From Candidatus Undinarchaeales archaeon (GTDB lineage: Archaea; SpSt-1190; JASMDC01): 64,000 nt of DNA. The notes beneath the pieces are model-generated. The model worked only from the letters and a program-made list of their open reading frames with translations. It was not told where the DNA came from and searched no databases. A program made the position numbers and the translations under genes. The stretch is from assembly GCA_030753015.1 (NCBI GenBank), contig JASMDC010000008.1, forward strand, positions 9,281-73,280, given 5' to 3'. Below are positions 52,657 to 60,257 of this stretch, piece after piece. The stretch's first letter is position 1. Each line of letters starts with the position of its first letter.

Positions 52657-52845
52657 ATGTACAAACGAGTTCACATGTTCATGACGCTGTTCATGGTGCT
52701 AGTGCTCCTCGTGGGTGTCTCGGGATGCCTCGGTGGCGATGACAGCGAGGACAAGGACCTGGACAATCCCCTCGACGTGAAAGAGGGCGAGGAGTTCGAT
52801 CCCATGAGCGATACCGAGGGTGAGGAAGAAGCCGACTCATCGTAG
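52657..52845 (+). CDS. 62-residue acidic lipoprotein
   Basis: The ATG at 52657 opens a signal peptide with lipobox (VLLVGVSGC, Cys near residue 24). A 38-residue, extremely acidic tail (DDSEDKDLDNPLD, EGEEEADSS) follows. A TATA-like TTAAATAAG lies about 35 bases upstream. It would be a small anionic lipoprotein on the outer membrane face. Confidence 0.6.
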   Translation: MYKRVHMFMTLFMVLVLLVGVSGCLGGDDSEDKDLDNPLDVKEGEEFDPMSDTEGEEEADSS

Positions 52846-52922
52846 CGTCGGACAAAGCGTCGATACGACACCCTCCGGGACTGCCGGCGGCCCTGCCCCA
52901 GCCATGACAACATATTGACACT

Positions 52923-52942
52923 CCCCCGAATGAATTCGGGGG
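52923..52942 (-). repeat. Right-end hairpin of the IS element
   Basis: A 9-bp perfect stem CCCCCGAAT/ATTCGGGGG with a 2-base centre. In TnpB elements the transcript of this end serves as the guide-RNA scaffold, so this hairpin may also be the 3' part of an omega RNA reaching from the tnpB 3' end. Confidence 0.65.
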
Positions 52943-52968
52943 ATTCTTGGAAGAGCGAGCATGAGATG

Positions 52969-54147
52969 TCATGCTGTTACCTCCAGGGGGTGTGCCAGCA
53001 CCCCGTTAACGCGCCCTCCGAAGACGACGCCTATATTGATCGCACCCACAGTGTCCCGGTGCGCTTCTATGCCGCATGATCTGCACTTCAGAAGACGACC
53101 CCTCTTCGTCACTGATGTGTCGCCACACCAAGGACACACGCTTGATGTGCCTCTCTCGTCGATCATGGTCACTTTGATCCCATACTCTTGGGCGACACAC
53201 TGAAGCCGTTCCAGGAGAAAGCGGTGGCTCCAGAAGTTGTGGATCATCGAATCCGACTTCTTGCCGAATGTGGCATTGTCCCTGATCCCCGTGAGGTCAC
53301 CTACGACGATCTCGCTGACACCTTCCCGCCAGAGCCGTTCGATCGCTTTCCTGACGATCGTGTTTACATACTGCCGGAAGCGTAGCTTCCGCTTGCGGAA
53401 CAAGGAGCGGATCTGCTTTGTCGTCTTCCTGCCGTTCGTCCTCTTCGCTATCGACTTCAGCCGGTCGATACGACGTGATAGATACCACCAGTCGGAAAGT
53501 GCGGGTCGCCCACTGTACGCGATCGATCGCCTATCCCCTTCGATCACTACATCGAGCAGTTCGAGCACGCCAAGGTCCACGAAGGCCCTCTTGTTCGAGA
53601 GCGGTTGATGTGGAGGATCGACCTCCACGATCTGCCTGGCATACCATTTCCGTCTGATGGAGTCATACAGAAGGGTCAGCAACCCTTGCCTTGTCCGGTC
53701 GTTCCATTTCGGTTTTCCTCTCCAATTCACCTCCAACTTTTTCGGCAGCTTCAATATACTGCCTTCTATCGTATAGCAATCGCATCGGATGAGTATGAGC
53801 TGCTTCCTCTTCCCCGTTGACCTGTGCTTCCAGTATCCGGGAGGGCTCACTCTCTGGATGCGGGGCGGGAGCTTGCCCTTCTTCTTGAGTTCGAGCAACG
53901 CGAAGAACGAACGCCAAGCCTCGCTGTTCTTCCTCTCGATCTGCTGAGCTGTCGCAGAGCCAATGATGCACTTGTATCTATCGTACAGGTCCTTCGTGTT
54001 CCAGTTCACCTTGTCTGCGTTGAAGATGCTCTGCCTTCGTCGATAGCTGATCTCGTTCCAAAGGCGAGCACAACCATCCGCGAGCTCATGCAGTCGTTCG
54101 TCTTGTTCCAACGAAGGTGACAATGCAAAGGTGTTCGTTCTCCTCAT
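52969..54147 (-). CDS. tnpB: TnpB (IS605 OrfB) RNA-guided nuclease homologue
   Basis: The 392-residue protein has a RuvC-I strand AFVDLGVLELLDVV (Asp191), a zinc finger CPWCGDTSVTKRGRLLKCRSC (Cys338, 341, 355, 358) and RuvC-III HRDTVGAINIG (Asp365). At the RuvC-II strand, EIVVGDLTGIR has Gly283-Asp284 where the usual motif is Glu-Asp, so the catalytic Glu is missing or moved. TnpB normally cuts DNA next to a short adjacent motif, guided by an RNA from the element's right end. The protein may be nuclease-dead or use a rearranged active site. Otherwise full length and in frame. Confidence 0.88.
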   Translation of the reverse strand: MRRTNTFALSPSLEQDERLHELADGCARLWNEISYRRRQSIFNADKVNWNTKDLYDRYKCIIGSATAQQIERKNSEAWRSFFALLELKKKGKLPPRIQRVSPPGYWKHRSTGKRKQLILIRCDCYTIEGSILKLPKKLEVNWRGKPKWNDRTRQGLLTLLYDSIRRKWYARQIVEVDPPHQPLSNKRAFVDLGVLELLDVVIEGDRRSIAYSGRPALSDWWYLSRRIDRLKSIAKRTNGRKTTKQIRSLFRKRKLRFRQYVNTIVRKAIERLWREGVSEIVVGDLTGIRDNATFGKKSDSMIHNFWSHRFLLERLQCVAQEYGIKVTMIDERGTSSVCPWCGDTSVTKRGRLLKCRSCGIEAHRDTVGAINIGVVFGGRVNGVLAHPLEVTA

Positions 54148-54270
54148 GGTCAGACCTTCGACCGCATCTTAATGATATCCCACGATGATCGAATAGTGTC
54201 TTTGGAGCGTTAAGGTGTTATGGGGGGTGGCGTGCCGCTATTCAGGTGGTTCTTTTACCTTTCGGGTTTG

Positions 54271-54287
54271 GTTTCCCTTCGGGAAAC
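54271..54287 (-). repeat. Left-end hairpin of the IS element
   Basis: GTTTCCC-TTC-GGGAAAC, a perfect 7-bp stem about 125 bases upstream of the tnpB start, in the position of the left-end structure of IS605 elements. An alternative is a terminator of an upstream gene. Confidence 0.45.
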
Positions 54288-54368
54288 ACGTCATTCATCC
54301 CAACTATGAATTAGATGGGCTTTCTGTCTCAAACCCGTTATAAAAGTTACGTCCCCACAGAGTGGACC

Positions 54369-54941
54369 ATGGAGGAGTACCTGCCCAACCACTCCTCGCG
54401 CATGGATCCACACCGCCACAAGGCGATCGTATGCCACGGCGACTCGCTCACCTGGGGCTTCATGATCAATCGGGAGGATTGTTATCCCGCGCGTCTCGAG
54501 CGCCACCTCGGCGGTGACTGGCAGGTCTTCAACACGGGCCAGAACGGTGACACCGCGGAGGGTGGGCTCACACGGCTCGGTCGCGAGGTGCTCCCCGAGA
54601 ACCCCCGGCTCGTCGTCATCGGGTTCGGTACCAACGACTTCTACGATGGTGTGCCCTCCAAGCGCGTGTTCGCGGCGATGGACACGATGGTCGAGCGTGT
54701 CCTCGCCGACGGGGCCGAGGTCATCCTCTGGGGATTTCCGCTCTCCCAGGCCTACGGGCAGGGGTACGAGTTCATCGCGCGCAAGCACAAGGTCCCGCTC
54801 CTCGATTACCTGCACGAGGACATCTACGGACGACAGGGGAACGTGTTCCCCGACGGTATCCACCTCACTGTCAGAGGGTATGCTGCAGTAGAGGCCCGGG
54901 TCCTGCCGGTGGTCCGACGGGTGCTGGGGATCGACACCTGA
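54369..54941 (+). CDS. SGNH/GDSL hydrolase
   Basis: About 190 residues with the four SGNH blocks: CHGDSLTWGF (Ser nucleophile, block I), NTGQNGDTA (Gly), VVIGFGTNDFYDG (Asn, block III) and FPDGIHLTVRGY (Asp/His, block V). Relatives are esterases, thioesterases or acyl-carbohydrate deacetylases. There is no signal peptide. The start is placed at ATG 54369 because a TATA box (GTTATAAAAG, 54334-54343) lies about 27 bases upstream, implying a leaderless message; a longer frame would start upstream of that promoter. It converges on the HPS-PHI gene with one base between stops. Confidence 0.87.
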   Translation: MEEYLPNHSSRMDPHRHKAIVCHGDSLTWGFMINREDCYPARLERHLGGDWQVFNTGQNGDTAEGGLTRLGREVLPENPRLVVIGFGTNDFYDGVPSKRVFAAMDTMVERVLADGAEVILWGFPLSQAYGQGYEFIARKHKVPLLDYLHEDIYGRQGNVFPDGIHLTVRGYAAVEARVLPVVRRVLGIDT

Positions 54942-54942
54942 G

Positions 54943-56220
54943 CTACTCGATGTTGGCGTGGCGCCTGCGCATCTTCTCAGGAGTCTCGCTGAGGGCCTGC
55001 TGTAGGTCGAACACGACGCCCTCGAGGAAGATGAGCGAGAGGATCTCGAACAGTGAGCCCATGGGCGTCAGCTCCTCGATCTGCGAGGTGAGCTGGCGGG
55101 CGATGTAGGACACCTCCTTGGACTCGCGCACCCTGCCGTGGATGAGGAACATCACATCGGCCAGCTTACCAAGGGTGCTCTCGGGAGTGGAGGTGATGGC
55201 GACCACCTTGGCGCCGTTGCCATGGGCGGCCTGGATGGGGCCGATGGTGAGGCTCGTCTCACCCGAACCCGATAGACCGACGATGATGTCGTCAGCCTCG
55301 ACGGCGGGCATGGTCACCTCGCCTATGACATGGACACGCAGCCCCATGTGCATGAGCCGCATGCCGAAGGCGGCCCCTACCAGCCGTGAGCGTCCGGTCC
55401 CGCACACGTACACCTTGCGGTCGTTCTCGCGTGCGTCCTTGATCAGCTCGACGAAGCGGTCTATTGCCTCGCCGTCGAGCTCCTCGGCCAGCTTGTTCGC
55501 CTGGCTGGCGTAGAAGCGCATGGTCATCCCCACGGGGACACTGAAAGCAACATGACTCATCCTGGAGAGGATGGTGCGTACTGTGGACTGGGGATCCTCG
55601 GATTCGCGGAGCGCTCGGCCGATGACAAGTCGCTGGGCGCCGTTCATCAGCACCCGTTCAATGTGCTCTTCATCCAGAGCACCCGCGGCGATGACGGGGA
55701 TGGTCAGCTCCCGTGACACCTGCTCGATCTCCTGGAAGGGATCGACGGTGCGCTTGGTGAGAAAGCTCGTGTGGACCACGACCGCGTCCATACCAAGCTG
55801 CTCGGCCTCCTTCGCCTTCTCGACGACGCTGCGGTCCTTGTCCACGTGCGAGAGGTCCATGTAGACCTTCACGCCCTCGTCCCGGGCGTACTGGAGGATC
55901 GTCTTGACGATGTGGGGTGCGTGATGGCTGGTTATGATTATGGCATGAGCGCCGAATTCCCTGATGGAACGGATGGTCTTGAACTCCTCGATGTGCTTGA
56001 GGTCGGCCACGACCTCGAAGGGTTCTTCCCGCTCCGCAAAGAGCCCCTGAAGACGGCCAAGGACGTACCGCGTCCCGAGGGTCTGAAGAGTGTGGTGGTC
56101 CACCTCGAATATGCGGGCACCTCCCTTCCAAAGCTCGTCAGCTAGCGCGATGAGCGCATCGATGTCGTAGCTGTCGTCCACCTTCAGATAGACCTGGAGT
56201 TCCGGCTTCGTCGTCTCCAT
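54943..56220 (-). CDS. hxlAB: Fused 3-hexulose-6-phosphate synthase/6-phospho-3-hexuloisomerase
   Basis: Residues 1-210 are the HPS domain, a decarboxylase-like TIM barrel (FEVVADLKHIEEF with the Asp-Lys pair, VYMDLSHVDKDR and VIAAGALDEEHI). Residues 225-425 are the SIS-type isomerase domain (VYVCGTGRSRLVGAAFGMRLMH, IIVGLSGSGET). Many archaea without a transaldolase pathway run this enzyme pair backwards, turning fructose-6-phosphate into ribulose-5-phosphate plus formaldehyde. The fusion order is the usual archaeal one. It supplies pentoses, which fits the RuBisCO gene 4.5 kb away. It is divergent from PAN. Confidence 0.93.
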   Translation of the reverse strand: METTKPELQVYLKVDDSYDIDALIALADELWKGGARIFEVDHHTLQTLGTRYVLGRLQGLFAEREEPFEVVADLKHIEEFKTIRSIREFGAHAIIITSHHAPHIVKTILQYARDEGVKVYMDLSHVDKDRSVVEKAKEAEQLGMDAVVVHTSFLTKRTVDPFQEIEQVSRELTIPVIAAGALDEEHIERVLMNGAQRLVIGRALRESEDPQSTVRTILSRMSHVAFSVPVGMTMRFYASQANKLAEELDGEAIDRFVELIKDARENDRKVYVCGTGRSRLVGAAFGMRLMHMGLRVHVIGEVTMPAVEADDIIVGLSGSGETSLTIGPIQAAHGNGAKVVAITSTPESTLGKLADVMFLIHGRVRESKEVSYIARQLTSQIEELTPMGSLFEILSLIFLEGVVFDLQQALSETPEKMRRRHANIE

Positions 56221-56283
56221 GCTCCTCGCTTTTGGGATGCTATGGGAAGGGTTAAAAGACTACGCCTCCCCTCCTGCCCTGCC

Positions 56284-57381
56284 ATGGAGATGGAATCACC
56301 AGACCAGTCCCGACGTACGAGGTTGCTGGAGAACCGGGTCCACGAGCTCGAGGCGGCCATACAGCGGTTCCTAGCACCGCCCAACCTCGTGGCGACCATC
56401 TCCGAGCGTCACCCCAACGGCATGGTCGTAGCGCGCCTCTCGAACGGTCAAGAGGTGTTCACCACCGTCCGCCAGGGCCTGGAGGAGAAGGTGCTCCCCG
56501 GCGACCGAGTCCGTGTAGACCAGAAGAACTTCACGATAATCGACGTGCTCGGTGGTACACGGGACTTCGATGTCGAACGTTTCGTCGTCATGGAGAAGCC
56601 CGAGATCTCCTGGGAGGACGTGGGCGGCCTTTCCGAGGAGATGCGTGAGCTTAAAGAGGTCGTGGAGCTGCCGCTCACCGATCCCGATCTGTTCCGCGAG
56701 GTGGGTATCACGCCGCCCAAGGGCGTGCTCCTTCATGGACCGCCCGGGACCGGGAAGACGCTGATGGCCAAGGCCGTTGCGAACGCCACGAACGCCACGT
56801 TCATCGAGGTCGTTGGCTCGGAGCTCGCTCAGAAGTTCATCGGCGAGGGTGCAAAGCTCGTCAGGGACATCTTCTCCCTGGCCCGCGACCGCGCTCCCAC
56901 GCTCCTGTTTATCGACGAGGTGGACGCCATCGCTGCCAAACGCATCGAAGTGGGCACCTCCGGCGAGCGCGAGGTGCAGCGCACGTTCATGCAGCTGCTG
57001 GCAGAGATCGACGGTTTCCATCCCCTGGGGGACGTGAAGGTCGTTGCCGCCACCAACCGACCGGACATCCTCGACCCGGCCCTCGTGCGCCATGGACGCC
57101 TCGACCGGCTCATCAAGGTGCCGCTCCCCGACGAGAAAGGCAGGCGGGACATCGTTCTGATCCACACGCGTCCCATGAACACCGACGAGTTCGATGTCGA
57201 TAAGCTTGTCAAGCTCACTGACGAGATGTCGGGGGCCGACATCCACAACGTGTGCACCGAGGCCGGTTACATGGCCATCCGCGACAAGCGTACAAGGGTT
57301 ACGCAGAAGGACTTCGATGACGCCATCAAGAAGGTGCGGCGCGAGGACAAGGAAGCAGTCGTCTACTCGATGTTCAGGTAA
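56284..57381 (+). CDS. pan: Proteasome-activating nucleotidase
   Basis: The 365-residue AAA ATPase has a short N-terminal coiled coil (about 5-30), an OB domain (35-90) and one AAA domain with Walker A GPPGTGKT (about 152-159), Walker B LLFIDEVDAI and ATNRPDILDPALVRHGRLDR as sensor/arginine-finger region. PAN unfolds substrates for the 20S proteasome. The C-terminus YSMFR ends in a hydrophobic-Phe-X variant of the HbYX docking motif. The coiled coil is shorter than the usual 50-60 residues. Start ATG 56284 follows a TATA-like GGTTAAAAGA (about 56249-56258) by about 25 bases, so it is probably leaderless. No proteasome subunit gene is in the window. Confidence 0.95.
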   Translation: MEMESPDQSRRTRLLENRVHELEAAIQRFLAPPNLVATISERHPNGMVVARLSNGQEVFTTVRQGLEEKVLPGDRVRVDQKNFTIIDVLGGTRDFDVERFVVMEKPEISWEDVGGLSEEMRELKEVVELPLTDPDLFREVGITPPKGVLLHGPPGTGKTLMAKAVANATNATFIEVVGSELAQKFIGEGAKLVRDIFSLARDRAPTLLFIDEVDAIAAKRIEVGTSGEREVQRTFMQLLAEIDGFHPLGDVKVVAATNRPDILDPALVRHGRLDRLIKVPLPDEKGRRDIVLIHTRPMNTDEFDVDKLVKLTDEMSGADIHNVCTEAGYMAIRDKRTRVTQKDFDDAIKKVRREDKEAVVYSMFR

Positions 57382-57489
57382 AGTAGACGTGTCGGGGATC
57401 AGTCCCATGACAGTACATCACCGAGCTCTGACGGTGAGCGCAGTACACAGGAAGGTTATATCGCTCCCGGCAAGGCACTCGACTTCAAC

Positions 57490-57786
57490 GTGAACCTCTA
57501 CGCGGAGGACACAATCCAACTTACTAAGGATGTCGAGGTCGTCATCAAGTCCATCGACTGCGGCGTGGAGACGGTGGTCCCCGTGCGCATCGAGCCCATC
57601 ACACGCGAGCCCGCTTGCACCACGAACAAGGTCGTCAGCCTCCGAACGAAGTCCGACAACCTCAGCCCGGCCAGCGGCCTGATCCTCGCCGAGTCGGTGG
57701 ACAACCCGTTCTACGTCATCAGCAGCGACAAGGTGGGCGAGGTGCAGACGGCGCGTCTGGTGATGTTGCCACCTACAAAAATGTAA
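57490..57786 (+). CDS. 98-residue protein, intact copy of a duplicated gene
   Basis: From GTG 57490, with a TATA-like GGTTATATCG about 30 bases upstream, the frame encodes VEVVIKSIDCGVETVVPVRI, EPITREPACTTNKVV and SLRTKSDNLSPASGLILAES, then a C-terminus rich in Val and Lys. A second, diverged copy lies at 59032-59358 beyond the HEPN/MNT genes. The beta-strand-like pattern suggests a small barrel or dimer-forming protein. No family is recognised. The reading frame is open back to the PAN stop but lacks another good start. Confidence 0.6.
   Translation: MNLYAEDTIQLTKDVEVVIKSIDCGVETVVPVRIEPITREPACTTNKVVSLRTKSDNLSPASGLILAESVDNPFYVISSDKVGEVQTARLVMLPPTKM
57508..57720 (+). repeat. Direct repeat, copy 1 (left of HEPN/MNT cassette)
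   Basis: About 210 bases with clear nucleotide similarity (roughly four in five identical by eye) to 59032-59243. Both copies encode the same SIDCGVETVVPVRIEPITREPAC / SVDCGVETV core. The pair encloses the HEPN/MNT genes. Confidence 0.65.
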
Positions 57787-57793
57787 ATAGTTT

Positions 57794-57809
57794 TATACAT
57801 TATTGTATA
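57794..57809. promoter_or_regulatory. Inverted repeat over the HEPN promoter
   Basis: TATACA-TTAT-TGTATA is a perfect 6-bp inverted repeat that overlaps the TATA element (TTTTATAC) and the expected start site of the HEPN/MNT operon. It could be the autoregulation site typical of toxin-antitoxin modules. Confidence 0.45.
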
Positions 57810-57814
57810 TAGCT

Positions 57815-58348
57815 ATGTACATGGACGGATCGAAGGACATCCTCTCCGAGATGACAACGAACCTGCCCCGCACCACCAAGGCCAGTGATGCGTTCTTCAA
57901 CAACTGCATGAAACGGCGGAGGTTCGTTCAGGTCCCGAAGGACGACTTCGTGAAGCATCTTGAGAAGTCGAAGCACGACCTCTCACAGGTGGACACGGAC
58001 TACATCCAAGGCAGCTGGGATTGGGCTGTCGTCAAGGCTTACTACTCGGTGTTCCATGCCGCGAACGCACTCCTCATCAAAGAGCGCGGTGAGTACTCTA
58101 AGGACCATTCCTGCGTGTTCGTCGCACTCGAGCGCCACGACCTCATCCCTCCGGATCTCTACAAGGAACTGGGCACCCTGCACGGACGGTTCTCGGACCT
58201 GGCCGCGTTCGACATCATCTACGGCGCCAGGAAGGTCGGACAGTACGATGTCGACCGATGGGCCTCCATCTCACAGGCGGATGCCGAACGTGTGCGAGGA
58301 TTCGCCCGGAGGTTCCTCTCGTTCGTGGAGGGGCGGTGTTATCCATGA
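57815..58348 (+). CDS. HEPN-domain protein (putative toxin)
   Basis: The 177-residue helical protein has the HEPN signature QGSWDWAVVKAYYSVFHAANALLIK (about 65-89) and YGARKVGQYDVD (Arg139, Tyr144; R-x4-Y in place of the R-x4-H of ribonuclease HEPN toxins), followed by AERVRGFARRFLSFV. It is coupled by an ATGA overlap with the nucleotidyltransferase gene, the order typical of HEPN/MNT modules. In studied pairs the nucleotidyltransferase AMPylates and silences the HEPN RNase. The missing His means nuclease activity here is uncertain. Start 57815 or 57821, either nearly leaderless. Confidence 0.8.
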   Translation: MYMDGSKDILSEMTTNLPRTTKASDAFFNNCMKRRRFVQVPKDDFVKHLEKSKHDLSQVDTDYIQGSWDWAVVKAYYSVFHAANALLIKERGEYSKDHSCVFVALERHDLIPPDLYKELGTLHGRFSDLAAFDIIYGARKVGQYDVDRWASISQADAERVRGFARRFLSFVEGRCYP

Positions 58349-58932
58349 TCATCACGGCGTCCAAGGTGAGGCTCCTCGACATCATCCTCTCCGAGCCCGG
58401 GACACCCATCAGCTCCGCAATCCAGAACGCGAGGATGAATCCCCGGTACGCGACCGACTTCATAAACGAGGCAGTTCGCGAGGGCATCATCATCGAGGAG
58501 CGGATCGGCGGCGATGAGAAGGCCCATGTCAGGCGTCTCTACCCGAGCCTGACCCATGGGCTGCCTACCTTCCACCTCGTGGAGATGGAGAAACGCATCG
58601 CCTTCCTGATGGACCATCCACGACTGAAGGGCCCGTTCTCGCAGATCTCCCGCCTGATCGAGAAGAACGGGGGGTTCGCGCTCGTCTTCGGGAGCTATGC
58701 TCGATCCACCGAGAACGAGGAGAGCGACCTTGACCTGCTCGTGGTCTGTGGGGACCGTCCCGACGAGTCGTCGATCAGCGAACCGTTCGTCCTCGTCGAT
58801 GAACGTCCGTCGATGATGTGGGAGACGCACGAGGAGTTCTCTGAGCGAAGGGGCGACCCGCTCCACGTCAACGTGCGCCGGGACCACGTCATCATCTGTG
58901 GTACGGACAGGTACCTCAACGCCATCACGTGA
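58345..58932 (+). CDS. Winged-helix/minimal nucleotidyltransferase (putative antitoxin)
   Basis: The 195-residue protein begins with a winged-helix-like domain (residues 1-70). Then comes a MNT-type nucleotidyltransferase fold with FGSYARSTENEESDLDLLVV (115-134), the GSx-SDxDL motif of MntA-like enzymes. A further helical region to the end could complete the active site. The start ATG overlaps the HEPN stop. By family knowledge it may AMPylate the HEPN partner; the winged helix may bind the inverted repeat in front of the operon. Confidence 0.82.
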   Translation: MIITASKVRLLDIILSEPGTPISSAIQNARMNPRYATDFINEAVREGIIIEERIGGDEKAHVRRLYPSLTHGLPTFHLVEMEKRIAFLMDHPRLKGPFSQISRLIEKNGGFALVFGSYARSTENEESDLDLLVVCGDRPDESSISEPFVLVDERPSMMWETHEEFSERRGDPLHVNVRRDHVIICGTDRYLNAIT

Positions 58933-59031
58933 TGGTCGCTGTACCGGGCCTGTTCAGGCCACTGATGCTCGAAGGGATCCCCTGCCGCATGGAACGGGCG
59001 CGCCGGGCACCGTTCAGTCCACGGGGCCGGG

Positions 59032-59243
59032 GACACCATCTCACTCACCAAGGACGGCGAGATCGTCATCACGTCCGTCGACTGCGGCGTGGAGACGGTG
59101 GTCCCGGTCCGCATCGAGCCCATCACCCGCGAGCCCGCTTGCACGGCGAAGGTCGTCAGCCTCCACACCGAATCCGACAATCTCAGCCCGGCAAGCGGGA
59201 TCATCCTTACCGAGTCGGTGAACGATCCGCTCCACACCGTCAC
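59032..59243 (+). repeat. Direct repeat, copy 2 (right of HEPN/MNT cassette)
   Basis: Matches 57508-57720 at a spacing of 1,524 bases, with one codon deleted (ACGAAC in copy 1 against GCG in copy 2) and scattered substitutions. Confidence 0.65.
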
Positions 59244-59358
59244 TCCGGTAGAATGGGCGGACGGCGCGAAGGAGCGGCTGCGGCCATCGATCATTACATG
59301 GATCTCTCGTTCCCGTCGAGTGCTCCCGTTATCTGCTCCGGACCGGTCAATACACTGA
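59032..59358 (+). pseudogene. Diverged copy of the 98-residue gene without a good start
   Basis: The frame reads DTISLTKDGEIVITSVDC, GVETVVPVRIEPITREPAC, TAKVVSLHTESDNLSPASG and IILTESVNDPLHTVTP, parallel to the intact copy at 57490. No ATG, GTG or TTG occurs in frame upstream of GTG 59089, which lies inside the conserved core, and its end runs antisense into the archaeoflavoprotein gene. The 360 bases between the MNT and flavoprotein genes contain nothing else convincing. It is most likely a remnant. Confidence 0.55.
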
Positions 59359-59860
59359 TGCCTACCATCGTACTAAGTCGCCGAGCGTTCGCCACGTCCA
59401 CGGGGCGCATGGTGAGCGTCCCTGTCCGACCTCCCGGCAGAGCCGTGACGATCTCCCCCTCCTCGATGTCCGTGGGGAGCATGGTGACCGCTACACCGCA
59501 CTTGATGGCTTGCGCCACCAGGTTGGGGACGAGGGCGTCAGCGATGCCGCGGACCACCTTCGCCACGGTGTTCGCCGAGGCCGGAGCGACCAGCAGGGTC
59601 GTGTACACGCCCCTGTACACGTCGCTGAGGAGCTTTGCCTGGTTGGATCCTTTCTCGATGACCGGTGCGGAGAACGCATCCTCGTCCAGACGATCGATGA
59701 GCCCGTACATCCGCACCACCCGAGCGCCCTCGACCGAGAGCACGGGCCGGACAGTGGTCCCTTCGACGCTCACGTCCTCCATGGCGTCGAAAGTCGCCTC
59801 AAGGTGATGACCGGCGCCGGTAATAGCCCAGAGGATCCGTCGATGCGTACCTGATGACAT
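59294..59860 (-). CDS. Archaeoflavoprotein/UbiX-like flavoprotein
   Basis: The 188-residue protein has the flavodoxin-like flavoprotein fold of AfpA/DmrB and UbiX: RILWAITGAGHHLEATFDAM at the N-terminus, then VAPASANTVAKVVRGIADALVPNLVAQA, and a final MRPVDVANARRL. AfpA-type proteins bind FMN and transfer electrons, in some archaea to ferredoxin or dihydromethanopterin. No partner is adjacent. Its start overlaps the stop of the upstream 97-residue gene (ATGA), so the two form one unit. Confidence 0.82.
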   Translation of the reverse strand: MSSGTHRRILWAITGAGHHLEATFDAMEDVSVEGTTVRPVLSVEGARVVRMYGLIDRLDEDAFSAPVIEKGSNQAKLLSDVYRGVYTTLLVAPASANTVAKVVRGIADALVPNLVAQAIKCGVAVTMLPTDIEEGEIVTALPGGRTGTLTMRPVDVANARRLSTMVGISVLTGPEQITGALDGNERSM

Positions 59861-60153
59861 CAGATCATCCAGTCCTCGAGCACTTCGAGCACCCGGTCCT
59901 TCAGTTCCCGGGGGCCAAGCTCGTCCGGGTCCAGTTCTTCCAAGGAGTCGGCGAGCGTCCGGTCCTGTATGACCTCGCGCACCCAGTTGGCCACGTCATT
60001 GCTCTCAGACCGGATGTGGAAAAGCAGCCCCTCCGGCGCCATCCCGAGTATGATCCAGTGGAGGTCCATGATGTCCCGGGCGGCACCCTCGACACGGTCC
60101 TCGGACGACTTGACGATGAACTCGGATCCGTCGGGGGCGGAGGGCATCATCAC
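59860..60153 (-). CDS. 97-residue acidic protein coupled to the flavoprotein gene
   Basis: Not recognised. It is acidic and soluble with HWIILGMAPEGLLFHIRSESNDV and a C-terminal DRVLEVLEDWMI helix. Three ATGs stand at the start (60153, 60150, 60147). It is translationally coupled to the archaeoflavoprotein gene through an ATGA overlap, so a partner role is possible. Confidence 0.6.
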   Translation of the reverse strand: MMMPSAPDGSEFIVKSSEDRVEGAARDIMDLHWIILGMAPEGLLFHIRSESNDVANWVREVIQDRTLADSLEELDPDELGPRELKDRVLEVLEDWMI

Positions 60154-60224
60154 GCTTCCCTGCTACGTTTTCCGAGGTAAAGCTATTTATGTGACATGGT
60201 TGGGTGGAGCCAGGGTTCTCCATA

Positions 60225-60235
60225 ACCGTTATAAT
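60225..60235 (+). promoter_or_regulatory. TATA box of 48-residue gene
   Basis: GTTATAATG lies about 25 bases before GTG 60258, which would make a leaderless message. Confidence 0.4.
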
Positions 60236-60257
60236 GCTCCGTGACGATAGGTAGTGT

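Larger units (their letters stand above)
52912..54295 (-). mobile_element. IS200/IS605-type element (TnpB only)
   Basis: A tnpB gene is framed by subterminal hairpins: at the 3' side CCCCCGAAT/ATTCGGGGG (52923-52942) followed by GAGTGTCAA, the right-end pattern of IS1341-like elements, and at the 5' side GTTTCCC/GGGAAAC (54271-54287). There is no tnpA, so it can move only if a transposase acts from elsewhere. The exact tips are uncertain: the right tip is near 52912-52916 (just after TCAA on the minus strand), the left tip beyond 54287. Confidence 0.7.

Noticed and set aside
54291..54863. 190-residue frame antisense to the SGNH hydrolase
   Set aside because: The plus-strand frame has all SGNH blocks and a well-placed TATA box.
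56371..57408. 345-residue frame antisense to PAN
   Set aside because: PAN has all AAA motifs; the antisense product is Leu/His/Val-rich with none.
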